Program-made: the position numbers and the translations under genes
Source of the DNA: Lycium barbarum
Taxonomy: Eukaryota; Streptophyta; Magnoliopsida; Solanales; Solanaceae
Direction of reading: 5' to 3'
Assembly: GCF_019175385.1 (NCBI RefSeq)
Contig: NC_083346.1
Location: forward strand, 56,759,821-56,823,820
DNA length: 64,000 nt
Notes under the pieces: model-generated
The model's input: only the letters and a program-made list of their open reading frames with translations
Told to the model about the DNA's origin: nothing
Database searches by the model: none
Part shown: positions 53,494 through 64,000 of the stretch, in pieces
Position numbering within the stretch: the stretch's first letter is position 1
Layout: the number at the start of each line of letters is the position of its first letter

Positions 53494-55860
53494 ATAGGCC
53501 GACAACGAAGGAATAGCACATAAAGCATATAAAGATTGAAAAGAAGCACACTAAGTGAAACCACATAGCCAACCTTTATACATATACCTTTTAACCCTTA
53601 GTCATGCTTCACCTAATACGACGAGTAATCAAATAATCATATGAGAATGCAATGGATCAAATAAGTGAATGTATGAATGCAATGCACTGGCCAAATCTCA
53701 TACCTGGTACACACGTGCTATCGGTCATGCCTTATAGTCATGACCCATAGAGGACTCACGAGGTCTATATACCTCTCAACACCATCTGGCATGCACCCTC
53801 GGACTAGGTGAGAACCATATAAATCATATCATATCATATCAAATCATACCCGCGCAACACATATCATCATACCCAGAACTATTTCCCCTCGGGCTTAAAC
53901 ATATCAAACTACCTCTATCCCAGTCTCGACGGACCACCTCATATCTCATAAAATGATCTCATCACAATGAATATATATGTTTATGTATGCATGCATGGAT
54001 AGGTACAAAATGCACGATAACACGTGTCAACAGAATCATGAAGTAGGGGATGAATGCATATACACCACGAGTCACATAATATCAACTTATGGTAAAAAAA
54101 TGATGCCACCTTCATGATATAAACAGGTTATGGTGTGATGAATCCAAATGAACCAATTCGTACACACAATAGTCAAACCTGGCCATCTTAGCCCAAATAA
54201 GCAACAAGCATACCAACCTAAGCAGATTTATCACCACAACCAATGCCCGTAGGCCTTTCATGCTTTCCCCATTACAATATCCTAACTTACATCAATTTCC
54301 CGAACAAATACACCGACACCCACCTAGGTATTCATCACAACCACCAAGGTGGGACCCCTCTTTTAAGCAAAATAACCCTTCAATATTTATAAATTATATA
54401 CGTCCTCCAATCCGAGTCTTAAAGAAAGAAACCATAACCTCCCTTGATCCCGAACGGGAGACACGAACCCTCAAACCCAAGCCTTTCCCTTCCAGAGAGC
54501 CTCTGAACGAGCAAAGTCTACGAATTCGACATTAACACAACATTCTAAGGATACCCATAAAGCTATAAAAAAGACTTGGGTCCGAAAAGTCAATCCAAAC
54601 CCCATCCCAAATCCCGAAGATCAAAACTATAATTTATCATTTATTCGAGTTTAACAAGGTAAAACTAGTGCTCTACGAGGTCTCACGAATCCAACAACAC
54701 CCATATTGCTATATTTCTAATCGAAACCCATAAACGAACCCAAAATAGCCAAACTCCATCCCCAAGGGAAAAACTAGAATTTTAGTTTAGAATTAGTTTA
54801 CCCATAGCCTAATTAGTCTAAATCCAGAAAATCATGCAAAACTAATCATGGGTTGGTCTCCAATTTGTCAAGAATACCCAATTTCAACCTAGGGCTAAAA
54901 AGCCCTCAATTGTCCCATCCTAAATCATGATTTCTAACATGGAATTCCTTAATAATCGATGATATAGGTGTAAAAGGGAGGATCAGAACTTATCCACTAG
55001 AAGAATTTTACATCTCCTTAAACCGAGGTCTAAAGCTCCAAATATGTGAATGAATAGCCTAAACTCGAAATGGCAAATTTATTAGGTTTTGTTCAGCGAC
55101 CCCCGGAGAAGCGGCCAAATATTCGCACCAGCGGGCCTACTTCCGCGGCCATTTCCTCGCACCAGCGAGGTCCACTTAAGCGCACCAATTCCGCAGGTGC
55201 AAACCAACAAGTATAGGAGCGGCTCTGCTTCTACGAACCATTTCGCGCAGAAGCAAGCCTAGCCTTCCAAGTCAAATTTTGCACCTGTGGCCCCCCTTGC
55301 ACAGGTGCGGCCCAAAGCTGGCAGAAGCGAGACACCAGAAAACCAGAAAATCAGCCAAGCTCCAAACTTCAATCCAACACTTAAAACTCACTCGGAACCT
55401 CCATGACATAAACCAAACATACAATCCAGTCCTAAACACATGTAACGAACTAGCTCGCACACTCGGAAATTCCAAAATAGGTCATCTTGGCCGGGTGTTG
55501 ACCGAGATCAACTCCAAAACCATAAATTCTCATAATCCCAACCAAGACCCCAAGATACCCTCGAGTCCCTCGGGAACCGAACCAATTACTCAACTAAGTC
55601 AAAATCACATTTCGGACCTAACGGAACTATCAGAATTCGATTCCGAACATTTTTACCCATACGTCGACTATTGGTCAAAGCTTACCAAAATCACAACTTA
55701 AGAATTCAAAACTTAGGTTTTTCACTTTGATACTAATCGGATTGCTTTGATAACCGTGATACCCATCTCCACAAGTCAAATACGCCAAAGTAAAGCTAAG
55801 GAAAGGATTGTTTAGGGAAAAATAGGTAAAATCACTAAAATGACCTAACGAGTTATTACA
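53494..55860 (-). mobile_element. 3' LTR of a minus-strand Tekay element
   Basis: On the minus strand it begins TGTAATAACTCGTTAGGTC at 55860, next to a purine tract, and continues to 53494, where it is split by the nested solo LTRs; its remainder is 48021-48198. It is related to the solo LTR at 16603-19557. A cluster of CGCACCAGCGA/GCGCAGAAGCGA words occupies 55095-55320. Reading frames in it (for example 54260-54535 and 55279-55701) have no recognisable protein content. Confidence 0.8.
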
Positions 55861-57385
55861 TCATCCACCACTTAAACACACGTTGGTCCTCGAATGTAAA
55901 GAGAAAGAAAGTGCCTGAATCGACGAAAAGCTGGGGATATCTCCTATGCATGTCCGACTCGGTCTCCCAAGTATCCTTCTTGACCGGATAACGTTTCCGT
56001 TGAACTTTCATCGAAGCTATCTCTTTGGATCTCAGCTTTCAAATTTGCCTGTCTAGAATAGCAACCAAATCTTCCTCAAAAGTCAAATTCTGATCAAGTA
56101 ACACAGAATCCCACTGAATCACATGAGAACCATCCGAGTGGTACTTTTTGAGCATCGAAACATGAAATACGGATGAACGCTTGATAGACTAGGTGGAAAA
56201 GCCAACTCATAGGTCACCTCACCAATACGTTGAACAATCTCAAACAGGCCAATCTACCTCGGACTCAACTTGCCCTTCTTCCCAAATCTCATCACACCCT
56301 TCATGGGTGAAACGTTCAACAGAACTCGCTCACCAACCATGAACTCCAAATCATGAACCTTTCAATTCGTATAACTCTTTTTCCCACTCTAAGCTATGAG
56401 AGGCCTCTCCTGAATCAATTTGACCTTGTCCAAAGATTCTCGCAGTAAATCTATACCCCAAGGCCTAACCTCAAAAGATCAAACCAACAAAAAGGTGAAT
56501 GACACCTCCTATAATAAAATGCCTCAAACAGGGCCATCTCAATGCTCAAATGTTAACTGTTGTTGTAGGAAAACTCCGCCAAGGGTAAGAACTGATCCAA
56601 ATGAGCATCAAAGTCAATCACACAGGCCCGTAATATATCCTCAAGGACCTGCATAGTCCACTCAAACTGACCGTTGGTTTGAGGGTGACATGTTAAACTG
56701 ATCTCAACTCGAGTACCCAACTCCTTCTGCATAGACCGCTAAAAACGAGATGTCAACTAAGTACCTCAATCCGAAATGATAGAAATGGGTAGCCCATGCA
56801 AACGAACTATCTCCCTGATGTATATTTTAACCAAATTCTCTGAATTATAAGTAGTTTGGACTGGTAAGAAGTGGGCAGACTTAGTCAAACAGTCCACAAT
56901 GACCCAACTAGCATCAAATTTCCCCAAAGTCCATAGTAATCCTACCACAAAGTCCATAGCAATCTGTTCCCACTTCCACTTGGGAATGGGCATCCTCTGA
57001 GTAATCCCACCAGGATTTTTGGTGTTCGTATTTCAATTGTTGGCAATTCAAACATCGAGGCACAAACCCTTTTATGTCCTTCGTCATACTACACCACCAA
57101 TAGTGTTGTTTCAAATACCGATACATCTTTGTAGCTCCTGGATGAATAGAGTACCTCGAACAATGAGCCTCCTCCATGATCAATCTAGTCAAATCCCCCA
57201 CTTAGGGAACATATACAAGACCCTTAAATTATCTAGAATTGCCTCTTTGGCCTTCCTTTGCAACACTTTGTTTGGAATCTTACACAACTTCGCATCATCA
57301 AACTGTCGAGCCCGAATCTGCTCCAATAAGGCTGACCTACCTCCACGCAAGCTAAAACCTTGCCAGGTTCCGTAATATCAAGTCT
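55861..57385 (-). pseudogene. Decayed Tekay pol: integrase to chromodomain
   Basis: On the minus strand from 57385 downward: QFDDAKLCKIPNKVLQRKAK (region before the integrase), then [18 protein letters not shown] with CLNCQQLKYEHQ (zinc finger H-H-C-C), PKWKWEQIAMDFVVGLL (first catalytic Asp), [14 protein letters not shown], and VRLHGLPISIISD (second Asp). Later come GVMRFGKKGKLSPR, GEVTYELAFPPSL and a chromodomain-like KKDTWETESDMHRRYPQLF. Stops and frameshifts separate these blocks (for example at about 56760 and 56330). A TTCGAGGACCAA box and a purine stretch lie between it and the LTR. The RT half is missing, replaced by the Athila-like LTR at 57436. Confidence 0.88.
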
Positions 57386-57435
57386 TACCATGATATTTTC
57401 AAAAGACTAAACATCCATAGCCAAATGGAACTTGT

Positions 57436-58921
57436 TGATCCCAACGCCCACGCAAGAATAAGTGGTCGCCAAGTAATATAGTGACTTGTAAAAGTCAGAT
57501 ATCATACCCATAGAGACTTATGATCAACGATTCAACGAGAATTCACTATTACTACTAATTATGCAACTAAAAAAGAGAATATTTGTTTGTTTTATAAGCT
57601 AATGCAAAAAAGTAAATAACTAACTATTTTAATGCTAACAATTTGTCACGAATGTTTATTTAAGACTTGAATTTATCACTGACAGATGAGTATTCTAGGG
57701 TCGTGGTTGGTTCACTAATTATATTGAGTCATTCAAGTATCTCACCCTATTAAGTTTATTCACGAATGCTAATTAATCGGATTATTAATCTCGTAGCATA
57801 CTCCCGAACTACTACTCGCTGATTCAAAATAGTTTTCCGCCTATATTCCTATGAAACTAACATGTTAAGAATGCAATTTGTCCACGGTATTTAATTGAAT
57901 GCGGCGACTGATATTCCTATCCTAGCCACAAATCCTAGCCCAGCTCTAGGGATAATGAGATCACACTCTCCTTACTTCTTCTCTAATGTAATAACGTCTT
58001 TCCCAAGCACATGTATTAAATAGTAAATAAAACTCAACTGTTGCGCATGTAATCAAGCAATTAAGAACAGAAGTAACGAAACAATCATATATGAATAACT
58101 TACTGAGGTAAAAATATTTGTCAAACATTAATATTCAGGGTTACACCACAACCCCAGAACTATAGAGTTTAGCTACTCATAATTGGATTACAACAATGGA
58201 ATTTCATGTTTGAATGAAGAAAAGATGAATTAATGAAGGTAAAAGAGATATCCCTACGATGATAAGCCTTACTCTTTGCTCTACGCGAAATAATATGTCT
58301 GTTCTTCTTAAAAAAGACCTAAGGTTCTATTTATATTATTGATAAATAACCCTCCAAGGCCCATCAAAATGGGTCCAAGACTTGGAAAAAGTTCCCTTTA
58401 GTCCATCAAGCTCACTGAGTGAGTATCAAATCGAAGACGGGCCTCGCTTTGAGCTTAGCTCGGCGAGGTCCGTGGTCCTTTTTACTTAGCACGATTTTGT
58501 ACTTTTCACTTTTGGTCGCCATACCTCACTGAGCGAGGTGTACAGCGAGCTAGGGCCTCGCTTTCACCTTAGCTCAGCGAGGTCGTGTGTCTGTTTTATA
58601 CTTGGCCATATTTCGTGATCTTCTCTTTTTGGTCACCCAAGCTCACTGAGCAAGCAGCATGGCATGAGGAGGCTTTGCTTTGAGCTTAGCTTAGTGAGGT
58701 CCTCTTGCCATTTCTTCCTTAACCAATTTCGCGTGCAAATTCCAGTTTCTTTTGAATCATCATGTTTTCCTCGCTAAGTACCTAAATGCAACAAAACATA
58801 CGTATTAGTTCATAATATAAGATTAATCATTAGTTAAGTGTATTTAATGCGATTTTTCCTCTAAATAAGGTAGAACATGATTAAAATACGGCGGTTAGGC
58901 GTATAAATACACCTAACATCA
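57436..58921 (-). mobile_element. 3' LTR of a second Athila-like element
   Basis: A 1486-bp LTR with TGAT...ATCA ends (minus strand TGATGTTAGGTG ... GCGTTGGGATCA), preceded on its strand by TTTAAGTGTGGGGTGG, an Athila-type polypurine tract. A cluster of CTCACTGAGCGAGG/GCCTCGCTTTGAGC words lies at 58405-58710 and a TATA box AATATAAATAG (complement at about 58328-58340) follows it on the minus strand. It interrupts the Tekay pol to its left. Confidence 0.82.
58405..58710 (-). promoter_or_regulatory. CACTGAGCGAGG cassette in the Athila-like LTR
   Basis: Three rounds of a composite phrase (TCACTGAG.GAG, GCCTCGCTTTGAGCTTAGCT, CAGCGAGGTC) with substitutions are spaced about 110-120 bases apart. 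The cluster is located upstream of the TATA-like box on the minus strand. Confidence 0.6.
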
Positions 58922-60745
58922 CCACCCCACACTTAAACCTTTGTTCGTCCTCGAACAAACACTAAATACACCCACTTCACTTACGATCCGCTGAACGTTC
59001 CCAAATTGAAAAGGTCTACATCATAATAAGGTCACTACAACAGTTTAAACATATACAAGCAATAATCTCAAGCACAACATCACTTTCAAACGTGCCAACA
59101 ACTGTCTCAAATCATCATAATCTCTAAAACTGACCCACTTATATGAATTTAGGCAAAAACAGTCCTGCCGCCTCGCAAAGGAATCAAACATGTAATCAAT
59201 ATCTTACCAATTATGTTCCCTCACTTCAAAGAGAGTTGCGTAAAAAATTTTCAATCAACACACAACAAGGGCAATGAATAGAAAGAATTACACTCACTCT
59301 CACAAGAAAAATTCACATGCGCATACGACGTACCATAAGCTTGCCTTTAATGTCATACTCTATTAACAAAAGCATATTAAGCATAGGATCAAGTAGGAAT
59401 TTTATGGTTGTAATGTCGGCTAAGAGATGGGCAGGAATTATTTGGGTAAATAGTGACTAACCTCCCTAAGAACTTTAAGACATATGCATTCTCAATCCTT
59501 TTTGCGCTTCCTCTTGTTTCATCAATAATTCGACCATTATTTTTCACCTCACCTTATGTCCCCCTTTAACATTAAGCACTCTATTTATTTTTTAGTGTAC
59601 GCCACTAGCAAGGAGCAAATTTTTATGTTTAATCTTTTCAAATAGAACACAAAGTATTTTTTTTCGCTCTCTACTAAAAACATACACTAACTATATTCAA
59701 CAAGTTCATCCTCCACCTTATTTTTTTCAAGTTTCCACCATAACTTCCCTTTATATCGACTTGCCATTTACTTTAAAGCGCTAAATTTCTTAAGTGCTTT
59801 AGGAATTCGGGATCAAATATTACAAGTTATACCAACAAAGGGAATGGCTAAAGATGTGGCTACCAAAGAAAATATGCTAAAGGCTCAAAGGGGTTGACAA
59901 AGGATATCACATATAGGTACGCAAATTGATGATAAAAAATCATGGCTAACAAAGAAACTCCTATATCATCTCCTTACTTAACACACCTAGTTTCACTTTG
60001 TAGACATACCGGGCAAGTTCTAGACATCAATATGAAATATAATCAAAATTACTCACCACACACGGCACACTCATGGTTCAAGATGGATCCACATTGACCC
60101 ACTACTTAGCAAACAATGACACGAATTCAATGCAAACATTTTTAAGCCACAATTTTATCGAAGAGCCAAGTAGAAGAGCTTAGGTGTTTCGAAACAAGTT
60201 ATTATTTTTAAGCACAACTTTTTACTTTCAAAAACTCGAGAATTGCTCAAGTTTTCCATAGTGTATCTAATCTCAAACACCTAGTGTTCAATTGGTTTTA
60301 AGGGCTCTCATCTCCTACCTTCTCCTAATGACTAAAAAAAATTATGGTTCAAAAGGCCCTTTGGAAAAGAACCGAAAAGTAAAACCAAGGGGTGTGCTAA
60401 CAACTAGCACAACATGACACAATTAATGACTACTTATTACAGGCCATAAATATTTTTGAAGTACAACAACCTATAATTTCCTAAAAATCATAAAACAAAT
60501 AAAAACAAAGGCAAGTGACAAATGAAACAAAATAGTACGATTATTATAGACCAACAAAAATAAAGAAGTTTACTTCCCCACCCCACACATAAAATCAAGC
60601 ACTGTCCCAGTGAAATAAAATGAAGCCAAAATCGGGGGAAGAAATAGCTCCCTGTCTACTCATCACCCATAGCCTGATAATTCGCATCCTAATCATCAAT
60701 GCTCGTGGGAGTCGTATTTGGGTCACCATCATCACTATCAATCTC
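58922..60745 (-). other. Polypurine tract and noncoding tail of the second Athila-like element
   Basis: The minus strand reads ...TTCGAGGACGAACAAAGG then TTTAAGTGTGGGGTGGTG directly before the LTR. The remaining 1.8 kb has no gene. It contains wording close to that of the tail at 3910-5840 (compare the complement of CTACTTAGCAAACAATG, ACCGGGCAAGTTCTAGA near 60010 with TCTAGAACTTGCCCGG near 4400), which links the two Athila-like elements. Confidence 0.65.
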
Positions 60746-61370
60746 TCACTCCTCCTCATCAGCATCACCATCCTCATCACTAACCAGCTCATGTGGTTTT
60801 ATCTCTCGTGTGGGTATATCATCATCCAATGGCTCATTAGAAATGCACCCAGCCTTGCACAACAACTGTGCATAGTCATTGAGTGGGAACTGCTCATCAA
60901 TATATGCTAACTGCTCAGTCATAACAGCTTGTGGGCTAAGTGTGCGCTGGAGAGCATACATGTTGGCCAGAATGGAGTCATCTCTCGCATGGCGCTGTGT
61001 TGCAGTCAAGTCTGCCCCTTCACATCTTTCGGTTTCTTCACCCTAGTCACATCAATAGCTGGGCCCAACACAGGAAGTCTACCATCCGTCTCCTCCTCAC
61101 TCATATCTTCCTTTCGAAGGATATGAGTGAGTGTGCTACCACAGAAGAACCTATGGGTGGTGTGCCCCACTCTAGCTTCCTTCATATTCTTCTTTATAAT
61201 TGCCCACATGTTAATCCGCTGCCTTGTTATAAAAGCACAAATAAGGCATACTCTCTCCCTGCTCACATCTGAGAAGTAACCAACCTGCAGAATCCTAGCA
61301 TAAATGATACGGAGCCATACCCTTGCATTTTGTGTCATATAAGCAAGGGGAACATTTTGTGAGTATTATT
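60746..61370 (-). pseudogene. Athila-type env-like ORF, fragment with frameshift
   Basis: The N-terminal readable part (61370 down to 61006) gives NVPLAYMTQNARVWLRII, DVSRERVCLICAFITRQRIN and ILRKEDMSEEE. This is the same domain as at 3100-3330 of the first env-like gene (TWLDIV...DRAKLIC...VGRLI). A shift in frame at about 61006-61040 leads to the second part (61009 down to 60746), MTATQRHARDDSILANMYAL followed by an acidic tail (DEDGDADEEE). The 5' part of the gene is missing. The core domain has lost the usual FFPSLIT phrase. Function is unknown as for the first copy. Confidence 0.75.
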
Positions 61371-61507
61371 GTCTTTCCTATGCCCCCACCTTGCATTGGG
61401 GCCCATACAAAGTGTGTCTCAACTGACGGTAGGGGGGGGGGGAGGAGACACAACTCCTCTTAATTACCACTAGGCACGCCAATCGGATGTCACTACCAAA
61501 ATCAAAT
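61371..61507. other. Junction region with a G run
   Basis: A run of G with one A (61432-61443) followed by GAGGAGACACAACTCC marks the end of recognisable Athila-like sequence. It may be a polypurine tract remnant of another element. No gene is seen. Confidence 0.4.
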
Positions 61508-61714
61508 GGTCACGACCGGCACCCAGTGCCTTACATAAATAAGCACCAACATTTAGAGTTGTCATAAACCGATAAGGCCACATTAATGAACATCCATAAA
61601 GGGAATATCAAAGTTTATCTCATGAAAGACAATCTAATAGGATATAGACGGATGGTAGACGTATATTCGAGCCGATAAGTCCGTCGTGATAAACCAACTC
61701 CATAAGGCCGACAT
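61508..61714 (-). mobile_element. LTR fragment, minus strand, interrupted by the next LTR
   Basis: TGGTCACGACCGGCACCC resembles a minus-strand LTR end. The following ATAAACCGATAAGGCC, CGAGCCGATAAGTCCGTCG and CCATAAGGCCGAC phrases are typical of the U5 part of these LTRs. At 61715 it is cut by another LTR. Confidence 0.55.
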
Positions 61715-63806
61715 TTTCACGACCCAGCTAAGGGCCATGACGGGTACCCGGAGCTAGGCTACCGAGCACCACATGTCATGCTCAACCTGAATAAATACAA
61801 ATCTCAATACAGACTTATCATGGAATAACTTGCATTTACTCCTCGAAACATAGGTATATACATAAGCCAACCAAGTTACAAAATAGTACACAGAATATAC
61901 ACCAAAAAGATCATATAACACCTACTACCCACACATATGTATCTACGAGCCTCTACTAGAATGCTGAAATCATAAGGACGGGACAGGACCCCGCCGTGCC
62001 CCAAATACATGCGCAAAAGAATACACCAAAAGTCTGCAACTCGAGAGTAGTTGAGTGCTCCTATATATATGTTGATAAAGCTCCTAGACATCTGGGTCAT
62101 CTCTCTGTCTACCTGTGGGCATGAACACAACGTCCATAAAAAGAAGGGACGTCAGTACGAACAATGTTTTGAGTATGTAAGGCATATATGATAACATAAT
62201 AAGGAAATATAGAAAGCATAAGAAGAAAGGATAACGATAACTGCTTGTCTCTTGGGGCGGAATCATGCATGCTCACCTTTACCTTTAAAACATATCACAC
62301 ATTCATACATAAACTGTCTGAGTCAATAACATCATTAGCCCACGTCCGGGCCTCCCGCGTCTGGGGTAATCATGTCACGCCGCTCACTAGTGGTGCTGCC
62401 TGTGCCATATAAACACGGTGTAGTAAGCCGCCAGCTTTAGCGGTGCTGCCTGGCCATCTAGGCACGGTGTAATCATGATCGTCATGTCTCATCTTGAAGG
62501 AACTAGTAACATGAGGTAAGACTAACAAAAATGAACAATCATCAAGGAAAACATAGAATAAGATCACAAACCTCATAAAAGCATCAATTCATAAACTTTG
62601 GAATCTTTAGAATTAGAACCATCAACCTTATCATTATCATAAAACACATCTCATCTCTATCTCATTAGGAGTTCTTAAGAACTTTTAACCTTCATCTTTT
62701 AGGATGTACGAAAATCATGGGAATATAGAAAAGAAATCATAATATTGGAGTCATGCCTTTGAAAGAAGGGGACTAGCTTTACATACCTGGAAGCCAACGT
62801 ATACTTCTCGGGCTCGTAAGTCTACAATAAAATAATATAAACTACAATTAGGCCATATACATCCCTTACTATTCATTCCAAGTACGCAGGAAACTTAACG
62901 AAATTTGGGCAGCATTTCCCCTATAATTCTTACTCCAGTCCAAATCCCAAACAACCCACAATATACACAACATCATTAACAACAACAAGGACGGTATACA
63001 ATAATATAAACAAGTGAAAATCTCTTCAAATTTCCATCCATGATCAATCCATAAGATAGCCATACCAACAACACAGTTTATGTCTTGCAAAACATATCTC
63101 TTCACCTTAAAACCAACAAATTCTTTCACACATAATTTAATAACAAAGTTAAGATCATATTCTTACCTTGAACACCCAAAAATTCCAGGAAAAATCCTCA
63201 ATTTTCAATTCAAACGAGCAGTTGCACAACAACCATCACTAGCACATCACTTGCCCCTTTCTAATTCACGCCTTTACGATGATTTCTTGATTAACCTTTG
63301 ATGGAATCAAGTTAGGAATATTTAAAGAGGGTTTACATCTGTGGAAAATGAAGAAAATAAAGGCCAAGTCATGATATATATGCATTTGGACAGTTCTGGA
63401 AATTTTGCACCGCCTCAACTTTGACGGGTCGTCGACACTTCGACGGCCCATATCTCCCAGCGTAGATGCAGATTTGTCAGTTACGTTGAAAAGTAGACTC
63501 ACTAAACTTTTAATGCATAAGTTATGGGTTCGGTAAGTCCTCATATTCTAAGAGATATGGCCCTCACAATTGACCCAAAATTTCTTCTCGGAATTCTGTC
63601 AAATTTTCCCAAAGTTTCAACAAACTTAATTTCTTCGATTCGCTTAACATCCAACCTTCCCGATATTTACTAAATATGATACCAAGCTCTCATGTATGAA
63701 GAATGAGCATGTATAATCCTTATGACCTTGACGACAACCTTGCCTTTTAAATCTTCGTCAACTAACTTATGACGAAACTTTGCGTACAAAAGTACGGGGT
63801 GTAACA
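61715..63806 (-). mobile_element. 3' LTR of a minus-strand Tekay element
   Basis: A 2092-bp LTR from TTTCACGACCCAGC (first base of the usual TGTCACG changed) to GGGGTGTAACA, with a purine tract on its right. It contains the conserved block (62111-62180), GCCGC.AGC.TTTAGCGGTGCTGCC repeats (62340-62470) and a small GTCGACGACCCGTC cassette (63410-63460). A TATA-like GCATATATATCA (complement at about 63371-63384) follows the cassette. Confidence 0.85.
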
Positions 63807-64000
63807 TCATTCCCCCCTTTGGAACATTCGTCCTCGAATGTTAAACTAGTCTTACATTCTCAATACTTTCTCAAGCATTCTCTTGTTGAATTCAAGTCCC
63901 ACATATACCTTCCTCTTGACAGGTCATGTTTCATCGTACCTTCGTTCTCCTTACTTGACATATCTTCATTGCTTCTCATTTTCCTTTATCACGTACTCTT
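63807..64000 (-). other. Polypurine tract and start of an element leaving the window
   Basis: The minus strand reads AACATTCGAGGACGAATGTT then CCAAAGGGGGGAATGA, directly before the LTR at 63806. The palindromic TTCGAGGACGAA box matches that at 10561. The rest is noncoding 3' sequence of an element extending to the right. Confidence 0.8.

Noticed and set aside
54260..55701. Plus-strand frames of 91 and 140 codons
   Set aside because: They lie inside a minus-strand LTR, have irregular composition and no recognisable domain, and cover the GC-rich cassette.
60620..61272. Plus-strand frames of 96 and 110 codons
   Set aside because: They are antisense to the env-like pseudogene, whose minus-strand reading gives the recognisable domain.
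1..64000. Bacterial-style operons, riboswitches or CRISPR systems
   Set aside because: The sequence is clearly plant nuclear DNA; no prokaryotic gene organisation is present.

Overview
The window is nuclear DNA of a flowering plant, almost certainly an asterid eudicot and most probably a member of the nightshade family. The evidence is long-terminal-repeat (LTR) retrotransposons of the Tekay/Del and Athila lineages in every state of decay, a TRIM, Stowaway, hAT and Mutator-like elements, a CACTA transposon, and one intron-bearing plant defensin gene. The family assignment is an inference from LTR style; I ran no database search. Nearly all of the 64 kb is nested transposon sequence and only one host-type gene can be supported.

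Layout. 1-7091: the 5' LTR of a minus-strand Tekay element that leaves the window to the left, then the 3' half of an Athila-like element (broken env-like gene, long noncoding tail with a 373-bp tandem repeat, polypurine tract, LTR). 7092-13020: a plus-strand Tekay element cut in its protease by the Athila LTR, with a nearly intact pol (one stop, one frameshift) and a complete 3' LTR. 13021-16023: the gag start, primer-binding site and 5' LTR of another Tekay element on the minus strand, whose gag is interrupted by the previous LTR. 16603-19557: a solo LTR. 20158-21290: a tandem TRIM array of five LTR units. 21291-32124: fragments of Tekay LTRs in both orientations, one with a hAT miniature element. 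32125-33985: decayed LTR and reverse transcriptase.

34450-37866 is the most gene-like stretch: a TATA box, a two-exon defensin whose expected ATG reads CTG, a 3' region with a module repeated four times, and several miniature elements. 37867-48020 is a structurally complete CACTA transposon (CACTACAACAAA ends, AGA target duplication). It has no recognisable transposase, but carries a Mutator-like element, a Stowaway element and at least three exons of an unidentified gene that splice in frame. 48199-53488 is a solo LTR containing a second solo LTR in the opposite orientation, both with intact target duplications. 53494-58921 holds a minus-strand Tekay LTR with decayed pol and an Athila-like LTR. 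58922-61370 has an Athila-type noncoding tail and env-like pseudogene, and 61715-64000 a last minus-strand Tekay 3' LTR and polypurine tract.

The pattern that cuts across the window lies inside the LTRs. Just upstream of the likely TATA box, most of them carry a GC-rich cluster of one short, mostly palindromic word repeated with small changes. The word differs between LTRs, even between LTRs that are otherwise clearly related, while GCGCGAACGCGC recurs in unrelated lineages. Downstream, most Tekay LTRs share a second block around TACTGACGTCC. I read these as a rapidly changing promoter-proximal enhancer cassette and a conserved R/U5-like core. Both are inferences from reading, to be tested by alignment and expression data.
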